Origin: Acidimicrobiaceae bacterium
GTDB taxonomy: Bacteria > Actinomycetota > Acidimicrobiia > Acidimicrobiales > RAAP-2
Length of the DNA: 64,000 bases
Assembly: GCA_027315315.1 (NCBI GenBank)
Contig: DAHUYG010000050.1
Span: 1 to 64,000 of the forward strand
Reading direction: 5' to 3'
A program made the position numbers and the translations under genes. Positions within the stretch are counted from its first letter, which is position 1, and each line of letters opens with the position of its first letter. A model generated the notes under the pieces. The model was not told the DNA's origin. It was given only the letters and a program-made list of their open reading frames with translations, and did not search any database. Of the stretch, positions 26,501 to 36,832 are shown piece by piece.

Positions 26501-27865
26501 CTAATGGGGCGGGGGGCGCTGGTGTCGGGTCGACCCGCCGCCCTCGGGGACCCGCTCCAAGCGCACCGGGATGGGTTCGGCGCCGGCGTCGTCGCCTGGC
26601 GGGCGCTGGCCGGGCACCGGCGCGTGGCGGAGCGGGGCCCGCCGCCACGACACCTCCATGTGGGCGCCGCCCAGCTCGGAGCGCCGGACCACCCAGGCTC
26701 CCCTGGTGCCCTGCACCACGGCGTCGGCGATGGCGAGGCCGAGGCCGGTGCCCTGGTCCCCGTCGGCCAGGCGGTGGAAGCGGTCGAAGATGCGCGGCAC
26801 GTCCTCGGCGGGGATCCCCGACCCGCTGTCGTCGACCTCGAGCGACACCCGGCTCCCGACGCCCCGGACCCGCACCTCGACGCGCCCACCGCTCCCGGCG
26901 TGCTTGAGCGCGTTGTCCACCAGCACCCCGGTCAGTCGGTCGATCCCCTCCACCGACCCCTGGACGACGAGGGGGGTCCGTCGGTCGCAGAGGAACTCCA
27001 AGGAGACCCCGAGCCGCTCGCTCACCGCTGCGAACCGCTCGGTGCACGCGCCGGCCACCTCGGCGACGTCGAGGGTGCTCCGTTCGGCCCGCTCGGCCTC
27101 GGCATCGGTGCGGGCCAGCCAGAGCAGGTCGTCGACGATCCGGCGCAGCCGACGGCCCTCGCCGCCGATCCTTCCCAGCGCCGCCTCGTAGTCCGGCCGG
27201 TCGCGTTTGCGGCTCAGTGCGAGCTCGACCTCGGCCTCGATGACGCTGAGCGGCGTGCGCAGCTCGTGGGAGGCGTCGGCGGTGAACTCGCCCTGGCGTC
27301 GGCGGATCAGTTCGAGTGGTGCCGACGCGCGCAGCCCGATCAGGAGCGACCCGATGAAGACCGCCGCCACCAGCACGCAGCCGAAGATGAGCTCGGGCCC
27401 AAGGACGGCCGAGCGCACCCGGGGGATCTCGATCGCGCTCGCGCCCGCCACCACCCACCCGGTGCCGTGCGCATCGGCCACGAAGCGGAACGGCGTGCCC
27501 GCAATCGAGAGCGTCACCGGTGCATCCCCCCACCGTCGCCTCGGGAGCGTCGGGGCGCCGAGGGTGCTCGCGCTCGTGGCCCCGGTCGCGGAGACGGCCC
27601 AGGTGAAGATCGGCACTTCGTCGACGTCGGCACCCCGCGACAACAGGTCGCTGCGGCCGGTCGCATCGTGGATCGGGGCGGGGAGCTGCGAGGGGACGAT
27701 CGAGGCCAGGCGGCCCTTCAGCCGGTTGTCCACCTCGTGGGTCAGCCGGGACGTGACCACCAGGTTCAAGACGAGGATCCCGATCACATAGCAGGCGATG
27801 ACGATGGCGGTGGCCAATCCGGCCACCCGCGCCGCGTTGGAGCGGTGGGTCGGGTCCCTCCTCAT
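26501..27865 (-). CDS. Sensor histidine kinase
   Basis: A 454-aa membrane kinase. TM1 is at about 15-37, followed by an extracytoplasmic sensor loop to about 150 and TM2 at about 155-175. The dimerisation box ASHELRTPLSV holds the phospho-His, followed by the N box (LVDNALKHAG), G1 (DSGSGIP), F box (IFDRFHRL) and G2 (GTGLGLAIA). There is no clear HAMP domain. The C-terminal 50 residues are Pro/Arg-rich. ATG 27865 overlaps the response-regulator stop. Being just upstream of the redox operon on the same strand, it may control it (inference). Confidence 0.93.
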   Translation of the reverse strand: MRRDPTHRSNAARVAGLATAIVIACYVIGILVLNLVVTSRLTHEVDNRLKGRLASIVPSQLPAPIHDATGRSDLLSRGADVDEVPIFTWAVSATGATSASTLGAPTLPRRRWGDAPVTLSIAGTPFRFVADAHGTGWVVAGASAIEIPRVRSAVLGPELIFGCVLVAAVFIGSLLIGLRASAPLELIRRRQGEFTADASHELRTPLSVIEAEVELALSRKRDRPDYEAALGRIGGEGRRLRRIVDDLLWLARTDAEAERAERSTLDVAEVAGACTERFAAVSERLGVSLEFLCDRRTPLVVQGSVEGIDRLTGVLVDNALKHAGSGGRVEVRVRGVGSRVSLEVDDSGSGIPAEDVPRIFDRFHRLADGDQGTGLGLAIADAVVQGTRGAWVVRRSELGGAHMEVSWRRAPLRHAPVPGQRPPGDDAGAEPIPVRLERVPEGGGSTRHQRPPPH

Positions 27866-28530
27866 GGACCCACCAACCGGTAGCCGGTGCCCCGCACGGT
27901 CTCGATCCGCGCCGTGCTCCCCTCGAGCTTGGAGCGCAACCGTGCCATGTGCACCTCGATGGTGTTGGAGCCGAGGGCGTCGGCCTCCTCTTCCCACACC
28001 GAGGTCGCGATGGCCCGGCGGGTGACGACCGAGGGGAATCGGCGCAACAAGAGCTCGATGATCCCGAACTCCGTCGCGGTGAGCGAGATGGGCTCCCTCG
28101 CCTTGGTGAGGACCCTCGACGCCGGCTCGAGGCGGAGGTCGCCGCATTCGATGGGGGCGGCGAAGCGGAGCGGCGGGCGGCGCTGGAGTGCCTGGAGGCG
28201 CGCCAGGAGCTCGCCGAAGTCGAAGGGCTTCACGAGGTAGTCGTCGGACCCCGCGTTGAGCCCGCTGATGCGGTCGGCCGGCGTGTCACGGGCGGTCAGC
28301 ATCAAGACCGGCGTCCGCACGCCCGCCGTCCGGGCCTCGCGCAGCGCCTCGATGCCGCTGCGCACCGGCATCCGCCAGTCGAGCACCGCCACCTCGTACT
28401 CGTAGATCTGGAGGTGGCGCAGGGCCTTCTCCCCGTCGTCGACCGCGTCGACGACATAGCCGTTCTCCCGCAGGCCCCGCGCCAGCACCTCGCGCAGCCC
28501 CGCGTCGTCCTCGGCGACGAGCACCCTCAC
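27862..28530 (-). CDS. OmpR-family response regulator
   Basis: A 222-aa protein. The receiver domain has acidic VAEDDAG, phospho-acceptor Asp in AVLDWRMP, Thr in MLTARD and Lys in LVKPFDFGEL. The C-terminal winged helix has TATEFGIIELLLRRFP, NTIEVHMARLRSKL and VRGTGYRLV. GTG 28530 overlaps the end of a 13-codon mini-ORF. It pairs with the kinase directly downstream. Confidence 0.94.
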   Translation of the reverse strand: MRVLVAEDDAGLREVLARGLRENGYVVDAVDDGEKALRHLQIYEYEVAVLDWRMPVRSGIEALREARTAGVRTPVLMLTARDTPADRISGLNAGSDDYLVKPFDFGELLARLQALQRRPPLRFAAPIECGDLRLEPASRVLTKAREPISLTATEFGIIELLLRRFPSVVTRRAIATSVWEEEADALGSNTIEVHMARLRSKLEGSTARIETVRGTGYRLVGP

Positions 28531-28568
28531 GGCGGGTCCCGCTCGGTCATGGCAGAAGTCTTCTCCAT
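28527..28568 (-). other. 13-codon mini-ORF overlapping the response-regulator start
   Basis: ATG 28568 starts MEKTSAMTERDPP, and its TGA overlaps the regulator's GTG (GTGA). A GTGA/ATGA junction is the usual coupling device in this window, so the peptide could deliver ribosomes to the regulator start. It is short enough to be chance. Confidence 0.25.
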
Positions 28569-28591
28569 GGACCGGCCGGCGGCGGCGCGAC

Positions 28592-29533
28592 TCAGGCGCT
28601 GCGTGCCGGGCGGCGCCCGGCACGGGGATGGGCCGCCTCGTAGGCGGCCCGGAGGTGCTCGGCCGACACCTTGGTGTAGAGCTGGGTGGTCGCGATCGAC
28701 ACGTGGCCGAGCAGTTCCTGGACGACCCGGATGTCGGCGCCGTGGGCGAGCATGTGGGTGGCGCACGAGTGGCGGAGCGCATGGGGGCTCACCGGTCGGG
28801 CGATGCCCGCCTGGCGCGCTCGCCCGGCCACGACGGCGAAGGCCCCCTGGCGAGAGAGCCGCCCGCCGCGCTGGTTCAAGAAGACGGCCTCCGAGTCGTC
28901 GCGGCGCCGCCAGCGTGCCGGGGCCATGGCGCCGCGCCCGAGCTCGGCGAGCCAGGCGTCGAGCGCGCGGGCGCACATGGTGCCGACCGGCACGATCCGC
29001 TCCTTGGAGCCCTTGCCGTAGAGACGGATGAGGCCCTCGCCGCCCGCGAGGTCGGCCAGATCGAGGCCGACCGCCTCGCTGATCCGGGCGCCGGTGCCGT
29101 AGAGGAGCTCGAGGAGCGCCCGGTCCCGGCGCGAGCGGGCGTCGCCCGCCTGCACCGTCGCCAAGAGGCGCGACACCTCCTCCTCGCTCAGGGCCTTGGG
29201 CAGCCGGCTCGGAAGGCGGGTGCCGTCGACCTCGGCCGTCGGATCCGAGCGGGCGCGGTCCTCCTCGACCAGGAACTGGTGGAGGCCCCGCAACACCGAC
29301 TGGGCCCGGGCGATCGACGCCGGGCCGTGGCCCGAGCTGCGCAGCGACGCCAGGTGGTCCTCGACGTCGGTGCTCGACGCTCGCTCGAGGGTCGTCCCCT
29401 TGGCGGCGAGGGTCGCCTCGTAGGCGGCGAGGTCGCGTCGATAGGCGCGCACCGTGAGCTCGGCCCGGCCGCGCTCGACGGTCAGCCAGGAGAGGTACTC
29501 CTCGGCGTCATCGGAGAGGACCGCCCCAGCCAC
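28592..29533 (-). CDS. xerD: Site-specific tyrosine recombinase XerD
   Basis: A 313-aa chromosome-dimer resolvase. The SAM-like N-terminal domain (EYLSWLTVERGRAELTVRAYRRDL) is followed by the catalytic domain with Arg in GTGARISEA, Lys in GKGSKERIVP, HALRH, the LLGH His and the Tyr nucleophile in TTQLYTKV. All catalytic residues are present. GTG 29533 follows the Nudix gene by three bases. Its place after pyrG-Nudix matches actinobacterial xerD. Confidence 0.94.
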   Translation of the reverse strand: MAGAVLSDDAEEYLSWLTVERGRAELTVRAYRRDLAAYEATLAAKGTTLERASSTDVEDHLASLRSSGHGPASIARAQSVLRGLHQFLVEEDRARSDPTAEVDGTRLPSRLPKALSEEEVSRLLATVQAGDARSRRDRALLELLYGTGARISEAVGLDLADLAGGEGLIRLYGKGSKERIVPVGTMCARALDAWLAELGRGAMAPARWRRRDDSEAVFLNQRGGRLSRQGAFAVVAGRARQAGIARPVSPHALRHSCATHMLAHGADIRVVQELLGHVSIATTQLYTKVSAEHLRAAYEAAHPRAGRRPARSA

Positions 29534-29536
29534 GGC

Positions 29537-31815
<2,279 letters not shown>

Positions 31816-31862
31816 TCACACACTAATGGACGGTCGCGACGGCGATGGTGGAGGTCGCATCC

Positions 31863-33467
31863 TCAGCGACGCGCCGCTTCGCCTCCCCCGCCCAGCGCGA
31901 GCAACTCCTCGGCGTGGGCATGGGCGCGTGCCGAGTCCGGGTGGCCCGAGAGCATCCGGGCCAGCTCGACCAGGCGCTCCTCGCCCGAGACCACGCTGGC
32001 GTCGGTCACGACCCGGCCGTCACGCTCGGCCTTGGCCACCGAGACCTGCCGGCCCGCGAAGGCCGCCACCTGCGCGAGGTGGGTGACCACGAGCACCTGA
32101 CGGTACCTGGCGACCTCCGAGAGCGCCCTCGCCAGTGCGAGCGCGGCCGTCCCCCCGACCCCGGCGTCGACCTCGTCGAAGACCATCGTCGGCGGACCGC
32201 CGGGGGCCACGAGGCGGAGCGCCAACATGCTCCGGGCGAGCTCGCCCCCGGACGCGGCGCGGGCGAGCGGCCGCGGGGGCTCGCCCGCGTTGGCGGCGAG
32301 CAGGAACTGCACGCCGTCGCCTGCGCCCGAGCGGGCCACGGCGACCTCGAAGCGCGCGCCGGTCATCGCGAGATCGCCCAGGCGAGCCCCGGTCGCCTTC
32401 GCCAGGCGGGGCGCTGCTGCGAGGCGGGCCTCCAACAGGGCCGCCTCGGCCCCGGCCAGCTCGGCGAGCGCTCGGTCGCGTTCGATCTCCAGGCCCGCGG
32501 CCTCCTCCTCGAGTGCTCGCAGGCGCGCGAGGCGAGCCCGAGCCTCCTCGGCGAAGCAGATCGCGCCCTCGCGATCTCCCCCGTACTTGCGATAGAGGTC
32601 GGCCAGCTGGCGCCGGCGCTCCTGGACCTCGGCCAGTCGTGCGGGGTCGTCCTCGGTCTCGACCACGGCCCGCAGCTCGCTCGCCACGTCGGCCACCTCG
32701 GCCTGCACGGCACGCAGCCGGGCGTCGAGGGCCCCGAGCGCGCTCCGGGCGTCGAGGGAGGCGGCTGCCGTGCCAAGCAGGTCGAGCGCGCCGCTCGCCG
32801 CACCGTCGGCGTCGAGGGCGTCGAGGGCCCTGGCGGCGTGCTCGCGCAGCGCGCTCAGGTCGGCCAACCGCTCCTCCTCGTCGAGGAGTCGCCCGTCCTC
32901 GTCGCGCTCGTCGAGGCCGGCCCGCTCGATCTCGCCGATCTGGTGCTCGAGGACGTCCTGTTCGCGCGCCCGCTCGTGGCGGTCGCCGCCGAGGTCGGCC
33001 AGGCGGCGCTCCAGGGCGGAGAGCCGGCTGCGCAGCTCGTCGACCGGACCCGGATCGAGCAGTGCGAACGCGTCGAGCGCAGCACGTTGGGCCGCCGGGT
33101 GCAGGAGCGCCTGGTGCTCGCCCTGCCCGTGGATGTCGGCCAGCTCCCGGGCCAGCTCGGCCAGCGCGCTGAGCGGCACCATCCGGCCGTTGACCCAGCA
33201 CCGCGAGCGCCCGCTCGCCGGGACGGCCCGGGCGACGACGGTCTCCTCGCCGTCGCCGGCGAAAAAGCGCGCCTCGACCAGCGCCTCCTCGGCCCCGGCC
33301 CGCACCAGCCCGCCGTCGGCCCGGTGGCCCAAGATGAGCTGCAGCGCCTCGACGAGGAGGGTCTTGCCTGCGCCGGTCTCCCCCGTGAGCGCGGTCATCC
33401 CCTCCCCGAACTCGATGCTCAGGTCCTCGATGACCCCGAGTTCCCGGACGCGGAGCTCGGCTAGCAC
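31863..33467 (-). CDS. recN: DNA repair protein RecN
   Basis: A 534-aa SMC-like ATPase for double-strand break repair. Walker A is TGETGAGKT near residue 30. Two long coiled-coil arms fill about 150-350. The ABC signature is ASGGELARSML, Walker B is FDEVDAGVGG, and THLAQVAAFA is the His switch. GTG 33467 lies four bases after the nadK stop. Confidence 0.95.
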   Translation of the reverse strand: MLAELRVRELGVIEDLSIEFGEGMTALTGETGAGKTLLVEALQLILGHRADGGLVRAGAEEALVEARFFAGDGEETVVARAVPASGRSRCWVNGRMVPLSALAELARELADIHGQGEHQALLHPAAQRAALDAFALLDPGPVDELRSRLSALERRLADLGGDRHERAREQDVLEHQIGEIERAGLDERDEDGRLLDEEERLADLSALREHAARALDALDADGAASGALDLLGTAAASLDARSALGALDARLRAVQAEVADVASELRAVVETEDDPARLAEVQERRRQLADLYRKYGGDREGAICFAEEARARLARLRALEEEAAGLEIERDRALAELAGAEAALLEARLAAAPRLAKATGARLGDLAMTGARFEVAVARSGAGDGVQFLLAANAGEPPRPLARAASGGELARSMLALRLVAPGGPPTMVFDEVDAGVGGTAALALARALSEVARYRQVLVVTHLAQVAAFAGRQVSVAKAERDGRVVTDASVVSGEERLVELARMLSGHPDSARAHAHAEELLALGGGGEAARR

Positions 33468-33471
33468 CGGC

Positions 33472-34386
33472 TCAGCGGTCGCGCTCGCCGGCGAGCGTGC
33501 TTCGCAGGAGGGCCCCGAATCCCTGATGGGCGAGGCTCACGAACCGGACGGGCTCGGCGTCGGTGCGACAGTTGATCGACGCCCCCGGCGGGACCCGGGC
33601 GACGGTGCGGCCGTCGATGACGACCACCGCCGGCCGGACACCGTCGATCGAGACCGTCACCGACTGATCGGCGTCAAGCACGACGCTGCGGTCGAAGCCG
33701 AGATGCGGGGCGATCGGGGTGACCACGAGGGAGCGCAGCTTGGGCGCCAAGACCGGCCCGCCGGCCGACAGGTTGTAGGCGGTCGACCCGGTGGGCGTGG
33801 CGACGAGGACGCCGTCGGCCACGTAGCGGAGGAACGGTTGGCCGTCGATGTCGGTGCTGAAGCGCACGGTGTGGCCGGGATAGGTGCGCTCGATGACCAC
33901 CTCGTTCAGCGCCAACCACTCCCGTCCCCGGCCCTCGGGTTCCTCGCTCAACAGCCGCCCCGGATCGAACGGGTCGACGGCGATGTGGGCGCCGTCGCTC
34001 GTCACCTTCAGCACCGATCGCTCCTCGAGCTCGACGTCGCCCAAGAGCGCCCTCGCCAATGCGGTCTCGACGTCGGGCGGCTGCACCTGGAGGAGGTAGC
34101 CCAGGTGGCCGAAGTTGACGCCGAGGATCGGCACCGAGTGGGAGTGAGCGAGGGGCATCATCCGCAGGAACGTCCCGTCTCCCCCGAGGCTGACCGCGAG
34201 GTCAACGCCCGACAGGGAGACATGGCCAATCGGGCGCTCCGTGCCGTCCTCGTCGATCACATCGGAGAGCCCGAGGAGGAGGGTGCGCACCACGTGACCC
34301 TCGGCGTGCAACCAGCTCGCTGCGTCTCTCGCCAGTTGGGCAGCGGCGTCGTTGACCGGGTTGGCGAAGATCGCGACCGTGGCCAT
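33472..34386 (-). CDS. nadK: NAD kinase
   Basis: A 304-aa enzyme phosphorylating NAD to NADP. It has the GGDGTFLRMMPL catalytic motif, NFGHLGYLLQV, and PTGSTAYNLSAGGP. Length is normal. ATG 34386 follows tlyA with a one-base gap. The order tlyA-nadK-recN is conserved in many Gram-positive bacteria. Confidence 0.96.
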   Translation of the reverse strand: MATVAIFANPVNDAAAQLARDAASWLHAEGHVVRTLLLGLSDVIDEDGTERPIGHVSLSGVDLAVSLGGDGTFLRMMPLAHSHSVPILGVNFGHLGYLLQVQPPDVETALARALLGDVELEERSVLKVTSDGAHIAVDPFDPGRLLSEEPEGRGREWLALNEVVIERTYPGHTVRFSTDIDGQPFLRYVADGVLVATPTGSTAYNLSAGGPVLAPKLRSLVVTPIAPHLGFDRSVVLDADQSVTVSIDGVRPAVVVIDGRTVARVPPGASINCRTDAEPVRFVSLAHQGFGALLRSTLAGERDR

Positions 34387-34387
34387 C

Positions 34388-35209
34388 TCAGGCCTCTCCC
34401 GTCGCGCCCGACACGGCCTCTTCGATCATTGCGCCGACCGCGTCCGGCGCGGGGGGTTCGGCCCCCCTCCGGGCGTGCACGAAGTACTCGACATTTCCTG
34501 CGGCTCCCCGCAGCGGCGACGCCATCATCCCAATGATGCCGGTTCCCGCGTCGCTGAGCGCCATGACGGCCGATTCGATGGCGGCTCGCCACACGAGGGG
34601 GTCCCTGATGACTCCCTTGGCCCGTGAGGCCTCGACGCGACCGGCCTCGAACTGTGGCTTGACGAGCACGACAAGTTCGCCCTCGGGCACGAGGAACCCC
34701 ACGAGCGCCCCGGCCACGGCCCGGAGCGAGATGAACGACAGATCCGCGGTCACAAGGTCGACGGGCCCGCCCGGCGCGAGGACCTCGGGCCCGACGCGCC
34801 CCACGTGCGCCCCCTCGTGCAACCGCACCCGGGGGTCCGCTCGGAGCGTTGCCGCCAGCTGTCCGCGCCCAACGTCGATCGCGATCACCTCGGCGGCCCC
34901 CCATTGGAGGAGGCAGTCGACGAAGCCGCCCGTCGAGGACCCGGCGTCGAGGGCCCGTCGGCCCGCCACATCGACCCCGAAGCCCGAGAGCGCCGCCTCG
35001 AGCTTGTCGCCGCCACGCGAGACGAAGCGCGGACCCGGGCCGAGAACCACGAGGGGGTCGGCCGCCGAGACGAGCCGCGAGGCTTTCTCGGCCGGGGCTC
35101 CGCCAACCAGCACGCGACCACTGGACACGGCGAACACCGCCTGCTCCCGGGAACCGACGAGGCCACGGCGAACGAGCTCGGCGTCGAGACGCCGTCGCTG
35201 CGGGCTCAG
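34388..35209 (-). CDS. tlyA: TlyA-type rRNA 2'-O-methyltransferase, probable CTG start
   Basis: A 273-aa enzyme. The N-terminal S4 domain is RRRLDAELVRRGLV..., and the FtsJ-type SAM domain has RFVSRGGDKLEAAL, LDAGSSTGGFVDCLL and VKPQFEAGR. It methylates rRNA, the target of capreomycin-type drugs in mycobacteria. No ATG, GTG or TTG precedes RRRLDAEL in frame near the expected start, but a CTG at 35209 gives SPQRRRLDAEL and overlaps the upstream stop as CTGA, just as in the Nudix gene. Confidence 0.9.
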   Translation of the reverse strand: MSPQRRRLDAELVRRGLVGSREQAVFAVSSGRVLVGGAPAEKASRLVSAADPLVVLGPGPRFVSRGGDKLEAALSGFGVDVAGRRALDAGSSTGGFVDCLLQWGAAEVIAIDVGRGQLAATLRADPRVRLHEGAHVGRVGPEVLAPGGPVDLVTADLSFISLRAVAGALVGFLVPEGELVVLVKPQFEAGRVEASRAKGVIRDPLVWRAAIESAVMALSDAGTGIIGMMASPLRGAAGNVEYFVHARRGAEPPAPDAVGAMIEEAVSGATGEA

Positions 35210-35808
35210 GATCCGCCGGCTGGGTCGGGAGGGGGGACGACCAAGCGCACCGAGCCCGGACCGGCCATCGCCCCGTCCTTCGCCGCGGACGTGCGGGTCG
35301 CCTCGCCCTTGGCCCTCTCTTTTCTTTTCTCCTTCTTGTTCCTTTTGTTCTTCTTGTCCTTCTTGTTCTTCTTCGGGCCCTTGTTCCGTGACGCCTCGGC
35401 CAACTTGTTCTTCTGCGCCTGGCCCTCGGGCGGCCCGGTCGTCTCGGGGCCCCCGGCCACGACGACGACCCCCGCCTCGAGCAGGGGCTCCTCGGTCTCG
35501 GGGCGCACCGCCTCGGGCGTCTCGGGCGCCCCGAAGAGGTCGGCGATCCGGTCGAAGAGCTGGTCGAGAGAGCGGCCGCCGGCGGATCGGAGCTGGCGGG
35601 AGAGCTCGGTCCTCGCCATCTCGGCCAGCTGTTCGCCCATCAAGCGGCCGAAGCGGGTGAGCTGCTCGAGGTCCCGCCACGCGTCGTCGCGCTCCTCGTC
35701 GTCGCCCTCGAACAGGCGACGAGCGATGTCCTCGGCGCGAGCTGCGGTTGCCTGGCCCACCGCAGCGCCGGCCTCGAGGTACTTTCGCCAGCTCTCGTTG
35801 GACGTCAC
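35206..35808 (-). CDS. Helical protein with Lys-rich tail, phasin-like
   Basis: A 200-aa protein. Residues 1-95 are helical (SNESWRKYLEAGAAVGQATAARAEDIARRL..., TELSRQLRSAGG), resembling phasin-type or poly(R)-binding coiled coils. From about 130 there is a very basic tail of repeated Lys, Asn and Arg (KNKKDKKNKRNKKEKRKE), followed by a Pro/Gly end. The tail would bind nucleic acid or acidic surfaces. GTG 35808 lies 6 nt after TACCCT. Such small helical genes often lie beside tlyA in actinobacteria. Function unknown. Confidence 0.75.
   Translation of the reverse strand: MTSNESWRKYLEAGAAVGQATAARAEDIARRLFEGDDEERDDAWRDLEQLTRFGRLMGEQLAEMARTELSRQLRSAGGRSLDQLFDRIADLFGAPETPEAVRPETEEPLLEAGVVVVAGGPETTGPPEGQAQKNKLAEASRNKGPKKNKKDKKNKRNKKEKRKERAKGEATRTSAAKDGAMAGPGSVRLVVPPPDPAGGS
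35318..35378. repeat. Polypyrimidine/polypurine tract, AT-rich
   Basis: The Lys-codon run of the basic tail gives about 60 bases of mostly C and T on the + strand (mostly A and G on the other), with strikingly low GC for this genome. Units such as TTCTTGTTC and TTCTTCTTG recur. Confidence 0.75.
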
Positions 35809-35814
35809 GTGACC

Positions 35815-35820
35815 AGGGTA
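35815..35820 (-). promoter_or_regulatory. Leaderless -10 (TACCCT) of basic-tail gene
   Basis: TACCCT, six bases, GTG 35808. It would drive the basic-tail gene and the tlyA-nadK-recN genes behind it. Confidence 0.5.
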
Positions 35821-35870
35821 CTTCCGCGACCCCGGCGACCGGGCCAGCTGCCGCGGGTTGCCCGAGGGGG

Positions 35871-36650
35871 TCAACCGAGCGAACGCACCAGCTCGAGGAG
35901 GTCTCCCGTGACCTTGTCGGCGGGCGGGTCGACCGGGTCCTCGGGCCCGGTAACCCCGGAGAGCACCAGGGCAAATGGGAGCCCGAGGGCCCGCGCCAGC
36001 AGGCCGTCGGTCGACGGGCGATCGCCCACCACCAGGCTGGCCTCTGGATGGCGCCGCCGGATGAGCTCGATCATCGCCTCGTGCGGTTTGCCGGCGACCT
36101 GGGCCTCTCTCCCCGCCGCGGTGACGACGGCGGCCAGGAGGGCGCCCGCGCCGGGCAGGAGGCCCTCGGGCGTCGGGTGGGTCGGATCCTCGTTGGTGCC
36201 GATCAGCCGGGCCCCCGCCCGCACCGCCCCGGCAGCGACGGCGAGCCGCTCGAAGGTGAAGTCGTGGGTCCAGCCCACGAGGACCACATCGGCCGGCGGG
36301 ACCTCGACCAGGGCGGCGCCCCGCTCGGTGAGCGCCTCGCGCGCGCCGCCATCGGCCAAGGCCAGCACTCGTTCGCCCGGCGCGACCATCGAGGCCGCCG
36401 CCTGCGCCGAGGTGATGAGGTCCTCGGCCGAGGCCGGGATCTCGGCCCGCTCCATGCGCGCCAGGAGCTCGGAGAGGGTCGGCGCCGAGTTGTTGGTGGC
36501 GAAGACGACCCGCACGCCCCGGGCGCGGAGCTCGCCGATCGCGGCGCGCACGCCGTCGATCGCCTCGCCGGCCAGCCACACGACTCCGTCGAGGTCGATC
36601 ACCCAGGTTCCCTCCAGGGCGACCCGACCCCGGGATGGCGCGTTGTGCAT
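35871..36650 (-). CDS. HAD-superfamily (IIA) sugar-phosphatase-like hydrolase
   Basis: A 259-aa NagD-like phosphatase. Motif I is WVIDLDGVVWL (DxDG), motif II ATNNSAPT, the IIA-type cap follows (VVLVGWTHDFTFERL, LIGTNEDPTHPTPEG), then Lys in VAGKPH and motif III VVGDRPSTD. The substrate is unknown. The ATG at 36650 is used because AAGG lies upstream; an in-frame start 20 codons further up lacks family support. HAD before tlyA is the usual actinobacterial order. Confidence 0.9.
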   Translation of the reverse strand: MHNAPSRGRVALEGTWVIDLDGVVWLAGEAIDGVRAAIGELRARGVRVVFATNNSAPTLSELLARMERAEIPASAEDLITSAQAAASMVAPGERVLALADGGAREALTERGAALVEVPPADVVLVGWTHDFTFERLAVAAGAVRAGARLIGTNEDPTHPTPEGLLPGAGALLAAVVTAAGREAQVAGKPHEAMIELIRRRHPEASLVVGDRPSTDGLLARALGLPFALVLSGVTGPEDPVDPPADKVTGDLLELVRSLG

Positions 36651-36682
36651 CTCGACACCTTCGCTCCGCCGTGGCGAGCCGT

Positions 36683-36698
36683 CCAACCGGTGGGTTGG
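36683..36698. repeat. Short perfect hairpin in the HAD/ABC divergent region
   Basis: CCAACC-GGTG-GGTTGG, a six-base stem with a four-base loop, between two divergent genes. It could be an operator half or chance. Confidence 0.3.
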
Positions 36699-36711
36699 CC
36701 GGAGGAACAAC

Positions 36712-36717
36712 TACGAT
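36712..36717 (+). promoter_or_regulatory. Candidate -10 (TACGAT) with leaderless uORF
   Basis: TACGAT, 7 nt, then GTG 36725, which opens a 27-codon ORF ending at 36808, in the same frame as the ABC gene that starts at 36833. The mRNA would therefore begin with a translated short peptide. Confidence 0.35.
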
Positions 36718-36724
36718 CCCAGCG

Positions 36725-36808
36725 GTGGCGCCACCGGCACTCGCGTCAAGGACGCCGAGATTCGGACCGGGCGCGTCGCACGGCCCAGGCGCACGCCGGG
36801 CGCCCTGA
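36725..36808 (+). other. Possible 27-codon leader ORF upstream of ABC-methyltransferase gene
   Basis: A GTG at 36725 right after a TACGAT box reads a Pro/Arg/Gly-rich 27-residue peptide to TGA 36806-36808. It is in frame with the downstream gene. No homology is recognised. It may be a regulatory upstream ORF or chance. Confidence 0.25.
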
Positions 36809-36832
36809 GCGGATCCCGAAGCGACGGACGAG

